In this document: one piece after another, positions 55,840-64,000 of the stretch
Layout of the letters: each line of letters opens with the position of its first letter
Numbering within the stretch: position 1 is the first letter of the stretch
Source of the DNA: Corynebacterium sp. 74A
GTDB lineage: Bacteria; Actinomycetota; Actinomycetes; Mycobacteriales; Mycobacteriaceae
Direction: 5' to 3'
DNA length: 64,000 nucleotides
Assembly (NCBI RefSeq): GCF_008930665.1
Contig: NZ_PQMG01000001.1
Span: forward strand, 310,001-374,000
Notes under the pieces: model-generated
Seen by the model: the letters and a program-made list of their open reading frames with translations, nothing else
What the model was told of the DNA's origin: nothing
The model's database searches: none
Made by a program: the position numbers and the translations under genes

Positions 55840-56814
55840 TTAGCAGTCGATAGGTTCGGAAACAATTGCACGGGTGGCGGCCACGTCCGAACGAATGGCA
55901 GCGAGCAGGTCCTCAACACCGTTGAATTTCTCCATGCCGCGCACAAACTCCACAAACTCCACCCGCACCTGATGGCCGTAGAGATCCGCCTCGCGGTCGA
56001 GCACGAACGTTTCAACGCTGCGGCGCGGATCCTCGAAGGTGGGGTTATTTCCCACCGAGATCGCCGCGGGGTAGCGCACCCCGCACCGCATATCACCGGG
56101 AGTGGGAGTGGAGTCCAGCACGGTGAAATACCCGGCATAGACGCCATCGCCAGGCAGGGCTTGGCTGGGCGGGAAGTAGAGATTCGCGGTGGGAAATCCC
56201 AGTTCCCTGCCGCCGCGACCGGCACCGCGTACTACCTCGCCCTGTACCGCGAAGGGGCGAGTCAACGCCGCGTTGGCCTCGCGAATCTCGCCGCGCTCGA
56301 GCATCCCGCGGATACGGGTGGAGGAGATCGGCAGACCCGCTTCATTTAAGAGAGGCAAGACCGCCACCTCGACGCCGTATTTCTCCCCGAGCTCGCGCAG
56401 CGTGTCGGTGGTGCCGGCGGCCTTATGGCCAAAGGTGAAGTTCTCCCCTACCACCACGGCCTTCGCGCCGAGCTTGTCGACGAGCACGGTGGTGAAAAAC
56501 TCCTCTGGCGACAGGTGCGCGAGGGAGGCGTCGAAACGCAGCGCCAGCAGATGGTCGATATTCAGCGCTGCTGCGATCTCGGCACGGTCATACACAGTGC
56601 CGAGCAACGGCGGCATCTTATCTGGGCGCACCACGGCCAGCGGATGCGGATCAAAGGTCACGAGCACAGAGGGCACGCCGTTCTCCCCGGCAAGAGCAGC
56701 GGCGCGGCGGAGCAAGGTTTGATGTCCGCTGTGAATGCCATCAAAAACTCCGATGGTGACCACGGAGGCGTCGAGCTGTGCGGGGACGTTATCCAGACCA
56801 TGCCAAATATTCAC
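55840..56814 (-). CDS. ribF: Bifunctional riboflavin kinase / FMN adenylyltransferase
   Basis: Converts riboflavin to FMN and FAD. 324 aa: the nucleotidyltransferase half with GVFDGIHSGHQ (adenylate site), NFTFGHKAAG and SSTRIRGML, then the kinase half with GRGGRELGFPTANLYF and the FVLDREADLYG-containing core. GTG start 56814 is just 32 bp from the divergent truB start. Confidence 0.95.
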   Translation of the reverse strand: MNIWHGLDNVPAQLDASVVTIGVFDGIHSGHQTLLRRAAALAGENGVPSVLVTFDPHPLAVVRPDKMPPLLGTVYDRAEIAAALNIDHLLALRFDASLAHLSPEEFFTTVLVDKLGAKAVVVGENFTFGHKAAGTTDTLRELGEKYGVEVAVLPLLNEAGLPISSTRIRGMLERGEIREANAALTRPFAVQGEVVRGAGRGGRELGFPTANLYFPPSQALPGDGVYAGYFTVLDSTPTPGDMRCGVRYPAAISVGNNPTFEDPRRSVETFVLDREADLYGHQVRVEFVEFVRGMEKFNGVEDLLAAIRSDVAATRAIVSEPIDC

Positions 56815-56846
56815 AAGTGTATAGGGTACGGCATAGGCTAATACGC

Positions 56847-57788
56847 ATGTCTTTCCCCCAAGAGAAGATCCCCTCCCCCGCTCAGCTGGCCGCCGCCGCA
56901 GACCCCCTCGCCACCTCGGGGCTGGTCGTGGTGGACAAGCCTCAGGGCATGACCTCCCACGATGTGGTGGGCCGACTGCGGCGGATCTTCGGCACCCGCA
57001 AAGTAGGCCATGCCGGCACTCTTGACCCGATGGCTACTGGGGTGTTGGTGGCCGGTATTGAACGCGGCACCAAATTCCTCGCGCATCTCGTGGCGGACAC
57101 CAAAACCTATGCCGCCACCATCCGCTTAGGCGCCTCTACCACCACCGATGACGCCGAGGGCGATATTCTCACCCAGCACGATGCCTCCGCTATCAGCGAT
57201 GAACAGATTCACGACGGTATCGCGCAACTTCGCGGGGAGATTATGCAGCGCCCCTCCTCCGTCTCGGCGATCAAGATCAATGGCCGCCGCGCCCACGAGC
57301 TAGTGCGGGAGGGAATCGACGTAGAGATTCCTGAACGACGCGTCACTATCTACTCTTTCGCGGTTCATTCCATCGAGCGCCACGATAGCTGGGTGGATAT
57401 CCGCTGCTCGGTGCACTGCTCCTCGGGTACCTATATCCGCTCCCTCGCCCGCGACCTCGGGGCCGGACTCGGCGTGGGTGGCCACCTCACGACACTGCGT
57501 CGCAGCGCTGTTGGCCCCTTCACCCTCGACCACGCCCGCACCCTGGACCAGCTCGAGGATAAGCCCGAGCTGTCCTTGAGCCTGGACCAGGCCATGGCCG
57601 TGAGCTTTCCCCCGCTGCCGCTGAGTGCAGCGGAGGCGCGGGATGTGAGCATGGGGAAATGGCTCACCCCGCGCGGGATCAGCGGCGTGCACGCGGCAAT
57701 GGCCCCGGATGGTCGCGCAGTTGCCCTACTCAAAGAAAAGGGCTCGCGCTTATCGACGGTATTCGTCGCCCGCCCCTCGACCCTCTAG
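56847..57788 (+). CDS. truB: tRNA pseudouridine55 synthase TruB
   Basis: Modifies U55 in tRNA. 313 aa with catalytic D60 in GHAGTLDPMATGVL, DKPQGMTSHD near the start, and RPSSVSAIKINGRRAHELVREG. Start ATG 56847; an upstream open frame overlaps ribF. A -10-like TAGGCT or TAATAC sits just before the ATG, so the mRNA may be leaderless. Confidence 0.95.
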   Translation: MSFPQEKIPSPAQLAAAADPLATSGLVVVDKPQGMTSHDVVGRLRRIFGTRKVGHAGTLDPMATGVLVAGIERGTKFLAHLVADTKTYAATIRLGASTTTDDAEGDILTQHDASAISDEQIHDGIAQLRGEIMQRPSSVSAIKINGRRAHELVREGIDVEIPERRVTIYSFAVHSIERHDSWVDIRCSVHCSSGTYIRSLARDLGAGLGVGGHLTTLRRSAVGPFTLDHARTLDQLEDKPELSLSLDQAMAVSFPPLPLSAAEARDVSMGKWLTPRGISGVHAAMAPDGRAVALLKEKGSRLSTVFVARPSTL

Positions 57789-57804
57789 CGCAGCTCGTTT
57801 GCAG

Positions 57805-58464
57805 CTAGACCACGGCGATGGCGGCGATAATAAAGCCCTCGCGGATCTCCCAGCGGCCCGTCATGAAGGGCACCGGCGTGGGGCGGGCCAGGAGATAGGA
57901 GATGAAGGTGCCATCGCTGCGCACATCGATCTCAGCTTGATCGAAGTCGAGCCAGCGATGCGTCAGCGGAAACCACGCCTTATACGTGGCCTCCTTGGCG
58001 CAAAAGAGCAGACGGTCGGCACAGGGAATGCCTTGGGATTCCAGCTCATCGAGTTGGGGTAGCTCACTAGGGCGGGCGATGGAGCTGAGTACTCCCCGCG
58101 GCAAAGACGCTGCGGGTTCGGCATCAAGGCCCATGGACTTCACCACCAGCCGCGGCGCCACCACCGCAGCGCGCAGCCCATCGGTATGCGTCATAGATCC
58201 AGAGACCGCCGCCGGCCACAAGGGCACGCCGCGCTCGCCGCGCAGGATCGGCGCCCCAGAGTCGCGCCCGAGCTTCTTCAGCGCTTGGTGGGCGCACCAG
58301 CGCGCATCACCGAACTCCGCCTTCCGTACCGTCACGGCGTGCGCCACCAAGGCCTGCTCGAGGGGGTGGAGCTCGTGGTATCGGCTCAGATCGGCGCTGC
58401 TGCGATCCACTTGCATGGAACAAAATTGGGCGGCCGCGGGGAAGAGATCGGGGCTACATTGCAT
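57805..58464 (-). CDS. pptT: 4'-phosphopantetheinyl transferase PptT
   Basis: Attaches phosphopantetheine from CoA to acyl carrier domains of fatty-acid/mycolate enzymes. 219-aa Sfp-type protein with GLDAEP (magnesium site) and FCAKEATYKAWFP (conserved Lys-Glu-Lys), plus SMTHTDGLRAAVV for CoA contact. Overlaps pptH by 11 bp, implying coupled synthesis. Confidence 0.93.
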   Translation of the reverse strand: MQCSPDLFPAAAQFCSMQVDRSSADLSRYHELHPLEQALVAHAVTVRKAEFGDARWCAHQALKKLGRDSGAPILRGERGVPLWPAAVSGSMTHTDGLRAAVVAPRLVVKSMGLDAEPAASLPRGVLSSIARPSELPQLDELESQGIPCADRLLFCAKEATYKAWFPLTHRWLDFDQAEIDVRSDGTFISYLLARPTPVPFMTGRWEIREGFIIAAIAVV

Positions 58465-59260
58465 CCGCGTCCACCTCCAGCACCGGATAGGGCCACGGCG
58501 CGCTGGCGGGACGGTTTTTCCACTCGCGCGGATATCCCAGCGAGGTTTCGATATGAGGGATGCCGTCGACCACCGTTTCCCCAGGCAGGTGCAGGTGACC
58601 GTAGATCACCTTCTCCGCGCGATAACGCACCGGCCAGGTGCGGGTATGGATCGTGCCGCACCACAGTGAGATCTCCGGCCAGGCCACCTGGTTGAGCGGC
58701 TCGATCACCAGCGGCCAGTGATTGATCAAGATGGTGGGGCCGGTGACGCGGCTGAGTCTTTTAACCGAGTAGGCCAATCGGTCCCAGCACCACGCGCGGA
58801 TATCCACGAAGGGGGCAATGGCGAACTCATCGGTGAGCATCACCTGATTGTCCCGGGCGCGCTGCACCGCCTCCTCGGCGGTGAGCCCCGGCTGGCGGAA
58901 GGTGTAATCGTAGAGCGTAAAAAGCGGCGCGATGGTGCGACCGGCGAAGACGGGATAGGGATCCTCGGGGGTGAAAATATCGCGGGCGCGGCAGCCGGCC
59001 ACCAGCTCGGCGTATTTCTCGCGGCCCACCACGGCATCGGTCGAGCGGCAAAACAGCTCGTGATTACCTGGCGCCCAGATCACCTCTTCAAAGCGCTCCT
59101 TGAGCTGCTCAAGGACAGCCAGAATATCGGGGGTGCGTTCGGCCACATCCCCGCCGACGATGAGCCAGTCGCTGGGACTCGTGGGCTGGATGCGCGCGAT
59201 CATCTCCGCATTGGCTTTGACCGCGGCGTGCAGATCCGAGACAGCCCACAGGGTGGTCAT
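58454..59260 (-). CDS. pptH: Phosphopantetheinyl hydrolase PptH (metallophosphoesterase)
   Basis: 268-aa calcineurin-like phosphoesterase with metal ligands D9/H11 (SDLH), D38 (GGDVAE), N66/H67 (GNHE), a late INHWPL histidine and YGHLH. In mycobacteria the equivalent gene beside pptT (Rv2795c) is PptH, which removes phosphopantetheine from carrier proteins. The same order truB-pptT-pptH occurs here, so this assignment follows from synteny. Starts ATG 59260. Confidence 0.85.
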   Translation of the reverse strand: MTTLWAVSDLHAAVKANAEMIARIQPTSPSDWLIVGGDVAERTPDILAVLEQLKERFEEVIWAPGNHELFCRSTDAVVGREKYAELVAGCRARDIFTPEDPYPVFAGRTIAPLFTLYDYTFRQPGLTAEEAVQRARDNQVMLTDEFAIAPFVDIRAWCWDRLAYSVKRLSRVTGPTILINHWPLVIEPLNQVAWPEISLWCGTIHTRTWPVRYRAEKVIYGHLHLPGETVVDGIPHIETSLGYPREWKNRPASAPWPYPVLEVDADAM

Positions 59261-59324
59261 TGCCGCACCATCGCCTTTCTCCGCACCGGATCGCTACTCA
59301 CTCGGGGTCGCTTGTATCCCCACA

Positions 59325-60752
59325 CTATACGGCGTTATTGGCCCACTTCATGGACGTGAAACGCCAGAGCACAGCGACCATGCGGATGAAGATGAAGGCC
59401 AAGAGCCCGCACCACACGCCGGTGAGTCCGGCCTCGAAAAACAGCGAGAGCCACACGCCTGGCAAAAAGCCCAGCACCACAGAGGCGATGGTGGCATTGC
59501 GCAAATACACCGCATCGGCGGCACCCAGCAGCACCCCGTCGAGCGCGAAGACCACACCGCCGCCGATAATCATGAGGATCAGAATCCACCACGGCCATTC
59601 CATGGCGGCAAGCACGCTGGCGTCCTGGGTGAATAGCCGCGGAATGAAGCGGAATCCGAGCGCAAAGAGCCCCGCCAATACTGCGGCCACAGCGGTGGAG
59701 TACAGCACCACCAGCCGCCCCACTCCCCTAGCTCGGTAGACCGAGCCCATGCCGAGGGCGGCGCCGGTCAGGGTTTGGGCGGCGATCGCCAGCGAGTCGA
59801 GAACCAGGGTGAGGAAGTTCCACAGCTGCATCATCACCTGGTGCGCGGCGAGGGAGGCCTCGCCGAAGCGGGCGGCGACCCCAGCGGCGGAGAGAAACGC
59901 CACCTGGAAGGACAAGGAGCGAATAATGAGATCTCGCCCCAGCACCAGCTGGTGCCGGATTACCTGCGGGCGCAGCGCCCAAGAGCCCTCGTGGGAGCGA
60001 ACCAGGGCGAGCAGGAAGCAGGCGGAGGTGAGCGCCAAACCGGTGAGATTGGCCCACGCCGAGCCCACGAAGCCATAGGCGTGGACCAATATCGGCACGA
60101 GAATCGCGGCGGGGATCACGCCGGTGAGGGTGAACCAGAGCGGCGCGGTGGTGTTCTGGATGCCGCGCAGCCACCCATTGCCGGCCATGGTGATTAATAG
60201 CAGCGGGATACCGAAGCTAGCGATGCGTAGCCAGAGCGTGGCCTCGGCGGCCACCGACTCGCTGCTCGAGAGCCAGAGCGTAAACCAGGGGGAGCCGAAG
60301 AACATGATGGCGGCCAGCGCCGAGCCGACCAGCAGCGCCACCCAGGTGGCCTGTACCCCTTCAGCGACCGCTTCCTTCTTTTTTCCCGCCCCATAGAGCC
60401 GGGCGGCGCGGGCGGTGGTGCCATAAGAGAGGAAGGTCAGCTGGGTGGTGACCACGGAAAAGAGCGTGGTGGCGGCGCCGAGCGCGGCCAATTCGGTTTT
60501 GCCCAGCCGGCCCACGACCGCGGTATCGAGCAGCAAGTACAGCGGTGTCGCGGCGAGCACGCCCAGGGCGGGCAGCGCCAGCGCCAACACTGTACGGATA
60601 CTCACCTTGCCTGCGGCGGCGAGGCGTTCATGCTCCTCGGCGTCAGCCGGGGCATCCTCCCCTGCCGCGGCGCGGGTGGAGTCGGTGCATTCGGGGGAAT
60701 CGGTGGAGTCCAGGCTCACTGCAGTAGATAATCCTTCATCAGCGTCCAACAA
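59325..60752 (-). CDS. MATE-family efflux protein, DinF type
   Basis: 475-aa exporter with about 12 membrane segments in two six-helix halves. An N-terminal acidic tail of about 50 residues precedes the first helix; LLDTAVVGRLGKTELAALG at the start of the membrane part matches the DinF branch. Overlaps nrnA by 37 bp, in the rbfA-nrnA-MATE chain. No SOS box seen, so no DNA-damage role is implied. Substrate unknown. Confidence 0.88.
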   Translation of the reverse strand: MLDADEGLSTAVSLDSTDSPECTDSTRAAAGEDAPADAEEHERLAAAGKVSIRTVLALALPALGVLAATPLYLLLDTAVVGRLGKTELAALGAATTLFSVVTTQLTFLSYGTTARAARLYGAGKKKEAVAEGVQATWVALLVGSALAAIMFFGSPWFTLWLSSSESVAAEATLWLRIASFGIPLLLITMAGNGWLRGIQNTTAPLWFTLTGVIPAAILVPILVHAYGFVGSAWANLTGLALTSACFLLALVRSHEGSWALRPQVIRHQLVLGRDLIIRSLSFQVAFLSAAGVAARFGEASLAAHQVMMQLWNFLTLVLDSLAIAAQTLTGAALGMGSVYRARGVGRLVVLYSTAVAAVLAGLFALGFRFIPRLFTQDASVLAAMEWPWWILILMIIGGGVVFALDGVLLGAADAVYLRNATIASVVLGFLPGVWLSLFFEAGLTGVWCGLLAFIFIRMVAVLWRFTSMKWANNAV

Positions 60753-61786
60753 TCTTCTTCGGTGCCGGTCATGCTCAGCCCAGCGGCGTGGATGTGGCCT
60801 CCGCCGCCGTGACGGCGCGCCAGCGCAGCCACATCAATCTGCTCCGAGCGCAGAGAGAGGTTCCATCTGCCGGGCTGTTGTTCTTTGGCCACCACACACA
60901 CCGCAGCATCCTCGAGGGCGTGCAGCAGCGTCACAGCGCGTTCCGCCACGAAGGGCGGAACCGTACTCAGCTGCGCATAGGGTGCGATGAGAATGGCGGC
61001 CCGACCCAGCGGAGTGTCCACGGCCTCAACCCCCGCCAGCAGCCTGCCGAGCATCTGGGTTTCTGCCACGGTGGAGCGATCCATGAGATCCGCGGTGATC
61101 GTTCCCGTATCGATCCCACTTTCGGCCAGCGCGGCGGCGAGCAGCAGCCGCGAGGTGGCATCCTCGTTGCCACTCCACGCGAAACCCCCAGTATCGGTGA
61201 CCAGCCCCGCATAGAGGGCATGGGCCAGCGACTCGTTGAGTTCCACACCCGCCCGCTGGGCGAGAAGCCAGATCACGGCGGTGGTGGAATCGGCTCGGGG
61301 AGCAATAAGGTTCACGCCCTGCACCCCAGGGTTATGCTCGTGGTGATCTATCATGACCCGCGCCCAGTCGCCGGCAGCGATCTGCTCGGCATAGCGGCCG
61401 GCACGGTGCAGATCGCCGCAATCGACGACCACCACGCAGTCCGAATCCGCGGCGATAGGCCCCTCCCAAGAGATATCCGCGCACCGCGGAATGCTGCTGA
61501 GGTTGCGCGCTACCCCGCCGAGGTGGTCAATATAGCCGCGCGCCCGCGCCCCTAAAGCCTCGGCCAGCTGCATGAGTGCAGACACCGAACCAACGGCATC
61601 GGCATCCGGGCGCACATGCCCCACCACGGCCACGGATCGAGCAGAGCGCAGTGCAGCGATCGCTGCATCCAGGTCCTGGACGCGGAAGTCACTATCGCGC
61701 ACACCCAACCGGGCTGGGCTGAGCATCGCGGCAGCAGATGTGGTGGCGGGAGGTGGCGTCGATAAGCGCGGGCGCGGGGAGGACAC
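60716..61786 (-). CDS. nrnA: DHH-family nanoRNase/pAp phosphatase, NrnA-like
   Basis: 356-aa protein with the DHH motifs GHVRPDADAVGS, VVVDCGD and IDHHEHN, then a DHHA1 end with HGGGGHIHAAG. NrnA-type enzymes degrade oligonucleotides of 2-5 nt, cyclic dinucleotide products and pAp. Start GTG 61786 lies 3 bp after the rbfA stop; a first part of 30 residues is poorly ordered. Confidence 0.9.
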   Translation of the reverse strand: MSSPRPRLSTPPPATTSAAAMLSPARLGVRDSDFRVQDLDAAIAALRSARSVAVVGHVRPDADAVGSVSALMQLAEALGARARGYIDHLGGVARNLSSIPRCADISWEGPIAADSDCVVVVDCGDLHRAGRYAEQIAAGDWARVMIDHHEHNPGVQGVNLIAPRADSTTAVIWLLAQRAGVELNESLAHALYAGLVTDTGGFAWSGNEDATSRLLLAAALAESGIDTGTITADLMDRSTVAETQMLGRLLAGVEAVDTPLGRAAILIAPYAQLSTVPPFVAERAVTLLHALEDAAVCVVAKEQQPGRWNLSLRSEQIDVAALARRHGGGGHIHAAGLSMTGTEEDCWTLMKDYLLQ

Positions 61787-61789
61787 CTT

Positions 61790-62224
61790 TTACTCCTCGG
61801 CCTCGCGGTAGGGGTTCTCGCCACCAGCATAGTTTTTGCCCTCGGAGAGCTTGTGCAGCTCCTCGTCGCGCTGGCGGGCCTTGGCCAATAGCGCCTCCAG
61901 GTGGGCGCTCGCCTCAGGTACCGTGTCGAGCTCGAAGGACAGACGCGGGGTAAAACGCACGCTCAGGGCATCGCCGACGTATTTGCGCAGCTGGCCGCGG
62001 GCGCTCTCGAGGGCGGCGGCAGCCTCCTCGTGATCCGGCTCGGTGTCGATGGTGGCGCCACGGACCGTGTAAAACACCGTGACGTCGTGCAGATCGCCGG
62101 TCATGCGGCAATCGGTGATGGTGACATACTGCAGCCGCGGATCCTTGATGCGGAATTCAATCGAGTCAGCAACAATCGTGAGAATTCGCTTCGCCATCCG
62201 GCCGGCGCGTTGCTTATCAGCCAT
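61790..62224 (-). CDS. rbfA: Ribosome-binding factor A
   Basis: 144-aa KH-fold maturation factor for the 30S subunit. Features [38 protein letters not shown] and [12 protein letters not shown]. Start ATG 62224 with a GGAG-like site (GGGAG) upstream. Follows infB, as usual. Confidence 0.96.
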   Translation of the reverse strand: MADKQRAGRMAKRILTIVADSIEFRIKDPRLQYVTITDCRMTGDLHDVTVFYTVRGATIDTEPDHEEAAAALESARGQLRKYVGDALSVRFTPRLSFELDTVPEASAHLEALLAKARQRDEELHKLSEGKNYAGGENPYREAEE

Positions 62225-62347
62225 GGTGATTACTCCCTTTCTTCGTTGTGTATGTTTCCCGCTCCGCCTTGCGATGCGGCGGTGGCGGGAGACCCCGTTA
62301 TTCTATCGTGCCGCCTGGACACCGTGACGACGAGCGGCGGCACGCCA

Positions 62348-62381
62348 ACAGCCCTGCCGCCAAAGAAAGCGACAGGGCTGT
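62348..62381 (-). terminator. Hairpin between infB and rbfA
   Basis: 9-bp stem ACAGCCCTG / CAGGGCTGT (62348-62356 with 62373-62381) with a further inner stem. No T run, so it probably allows read-through into rbfA. Confidence 0.55.
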
Positions 62382-62419
62382 GTACGGCGCATACTCACCG
62401 GTGGCGAGTAAGCGGGATC

Positions 62420-64000
62420 TTAGGTGCGGGGCACCTCGACCTCTTCGAATACCTCGATGATGTCATCGACCTGGATGTCCGGGTAGGACAGCACCATACC
62501 GCACTCGTAGCCGGCGGCGACCTCGGTGACATCGTCCTTCTCGCGGCGCAGCGACTCGATGGTGGCCTTGTCGGTCACCACGTTGCCGTCGCGGATCAGG
62601 CGCACCTTGGCGTTGCGACGCACCTTGCCGGATTCCACCATGCAGCCTGCGATGAGGCCCACGGAGGATGCCTTGAACAGCTGGCGGATCTCCGCACGAC
62701 CGACCTCGCGCTCCTCGTAGATCGGCTTGAGCATGCCGCGTAGGGCTGCCTCCACCTCTTCCAGAGCACGGTAGATGACGGTGTAGTAGCGGATGTCCAC
62801 GCCTTCGGCGTTGGCTTCCTCGGTGGCCTTGCCTTCGGAACGCACGTTGAAGGCGATGATCACGGCGTTGGACGCGGCAGCCAGCGACACGTTGGTCTGG
62901 GTGACAGCACCCACACCGCGGTCGATGATCTCCAGCTGGACTTCGTCGTCCACCTCGATCTTCAGCAGGGCGTCTTCCAGAGCCTCCACCGAACCGGCGT
63001 TGTCGCCCTTCAGGATCAGGTTGAGGGTGTTGGTTTCCTTCAGCACCGCATCCAGATCCTCGAGGGAGATGCGCTTCTTCGCACGGGCCTGCATGGCATT
63101 ACGACGACGGGCGTTACGGCGGTCAGCGATCTGACGTGCCATGCGGTCATCATCGACCACCAGCAGGTTATCGCCGGCACCGGGCACAGAGTTCAAACCC
63201 TGCACCTGCACGGGGCGAGACGGACCGGCCTCTTCCACGTCGTTGCCGTACTCGTCCACCATGCGGCGCACACGACCATAGGCGTCGCCAGCCACGATGG
63301 AATCGCCCACGCGGAGGGTACCGCGCTGCACGATCACGGTAGCCACCGGGCCGCGGCCGCGGTCCAGGTGCGCCTCGATGGCCACACCCTGGGCATCCAT
63401 GTTCGGGTTCGCGGTGAGCTCCAGGGAGGCGTCTGCGGTGAGCAGCACGGCCTCGAGCAGTCCGTCAATATTGGTGGCCTGCTTCGCGGAGATGTCCACG
63501 AACATGGTCTCTCCGCCGTAGTCTTCCGGAACCAAACCGTATTCGGTGAGCTGGCCGCGGATCTTCTCCGGGTTTGCGCCCGGCTTATCGATCTTGTTCA
63601 CGGCAACCACGATCGGCACATCAGCAGCCTTGGCGTGGTTGATGGCCTCCACGGTCTGGGGCATCACGCCGTCATCCGCAGCAACCACCAGAATGGCGAT
63701 ATCGGTGGAGCTAGCACCACGAGCACGCATGGCGGTGAACGCCTCGTGACCCGGGGTATCCAGCAAGGTCACCGTGCGATCCTGGCCCTCGGCCTCAACA
63801 TCGACCTGGTAGGCGCCGATGCCCTGGGTGATGCCACCGGCCTCACGACGGGCTTCATTGGACTGACGGATCGTGTCCAACAGGCGGGTCTTACCGTGGT
63901 CGACGTGACCCATGACGGTGACCACCGGTGGGCGCTTCTCCAGCAGGGAATCATCGCCCTCGTCCTCACCGAACTGCAAGTCGAAAGACTCGAGAAGCTC
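62420..64000 (-). CDS. infB: Translation initiation factor IF-2, C-terminal part, cut by window edge
   Basis: GTPase that brings initiator tRNA to the 30S subunit. The coding frame runs through the right edge (final codons read EL LESFD on the minus strand), so the long N-terminal domain lies outside. Visible are the G domain ([27 protein letters not shown]) and domains II-IV to the C-terminus, ending EVPRT. Confidence 0.97.
   Translation of the reverse strand, partial: ELLESFDLQFGEDEGDDSLLEKRPPVVTVMGHVDHGKTRLLDTIRQSNEARREAGGITQGIGAYQVDVEAEGQDRTVTLLDTPGHEAFTAMRARGASSTDIAILVVAADDGVMPQTVEAINHAKAADVPIVVAVNKIDKPGANPEKIRGQLTEYGLVPEDYGGETMFVDISAKQATNIDGLLEAVLLTADASLELTANPNMDAQGVAIEAHLDRGRGPVATVIVQRGTLRVGDSIVAGDAYGRVRRMVDEYGNDVEEAGPSRPVQVQGLNSVPGAGDNLLVVDDDRMARQIADRRNARRRNAMQARAKKRISLEDLDAVLKETNTLNLILKGDNAGSVEALEDALLKIEVDDEVQLEIIDRGVGAVTQTNVSLAAASNAVIIAFNVRSEGKATEEANAEGVDIRYYTVIYRALEEVEAALRGMLKPIYEEREVGRAEIRQLFKASSVGLIAGCMVESGKVRRNAKVRLIRDGNVVTDKATIESLRREKDDVTEVAAGYECGMVLSYPDIQVDDIIEVFEEVEVPRT

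Overview
This 64 kb window is chromosomal DNA of an actinobacterium, almost certainly a Corynebacterium. The gene order follows the order I recall for the C. glutamicum chromosome from hrpA to infB: hrpA, nrdR, divS/lexA, sugR and fructose PTS, uraA, hflX, miaA, miaB, recX, recA, bioYMN, pspA, clgR, pgsA, terC, ftsK, rnj, dapA, thyX, dapB, pnp, rpsO, ribF, truB, rbfA, infB. Family calls rest on motifs read by eye; no database search was run. hrpA is cut by the left edge and infB by the right edge.

Region 1 (1-5.6 kb): hrpA and nrdR, then a small membrane protein in the divS position divergent from lexA. The gap between them is full of TGTTCGA half-sites. Region 2 (5.6-14.4 kb): sugar phosphotransferase locus. 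sugR with a kinase-like pfkB paralogue faces ptsI; then come the fruR-fruK-ptsF operon and ptsH. EI and HPr feed phosphate to the fructose transporter, and two DeoR-type repressors flank the genes. Strong hairpins close the convergent ends. Region 3 (14.4-23.8 kb): uraA and hflX, an iron(II) uptake block feoA-feoB-feoC, an unrecognised protein with a Gly/Cys tail, a small membrane protein, miaA and a companion gene. dapF, usually next to miaA/hflX, is not here. Region 4 (23.8-31.5 kb): a DUF349 protein, a GNAT-like protein, a membrane protein, miaB, then recX-recA and a DUF3046 gene.

Region 5 (31.5-38 kb): biotin ECF transporter bioYMN, clgR-pspA envelope-stress pair, pgsA-cinA, a YciI-like protein, and terC behind a yybP-ykoY-type manganese riboswitch. 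Region 6 (38-46.8 kb): ftsK, a TIGR03085-like protein, RNase J, and the dapB-thyX-dapA block for lysine/peptidoglycan and thymidylate synthesis. Region 7 (46.8-52.7 kb): a galactose block (galM, sodium:solute symporter, small membrane partner, galT, galK), probably lineage-specific at this site. Region 8 (53-64 kb): rpsO-pnp, divergent ribF/truB, pptH-pptT (removal and attachment of 4'-phosphopantetheine), and infB-rbfA-nrnA-MATE.

No tRNA, rRNA, CRISPR array, insertion sequence, prophage or recognisable defence system was found. The most interesting items are the manganese riboswitch whose closing helix competes with ribosome-site pairing, the PfkB paralogue with altered catalytic loop, the Gly/Cys-tailed protein next to feoA, and the dense LexA-type half-site cluster.
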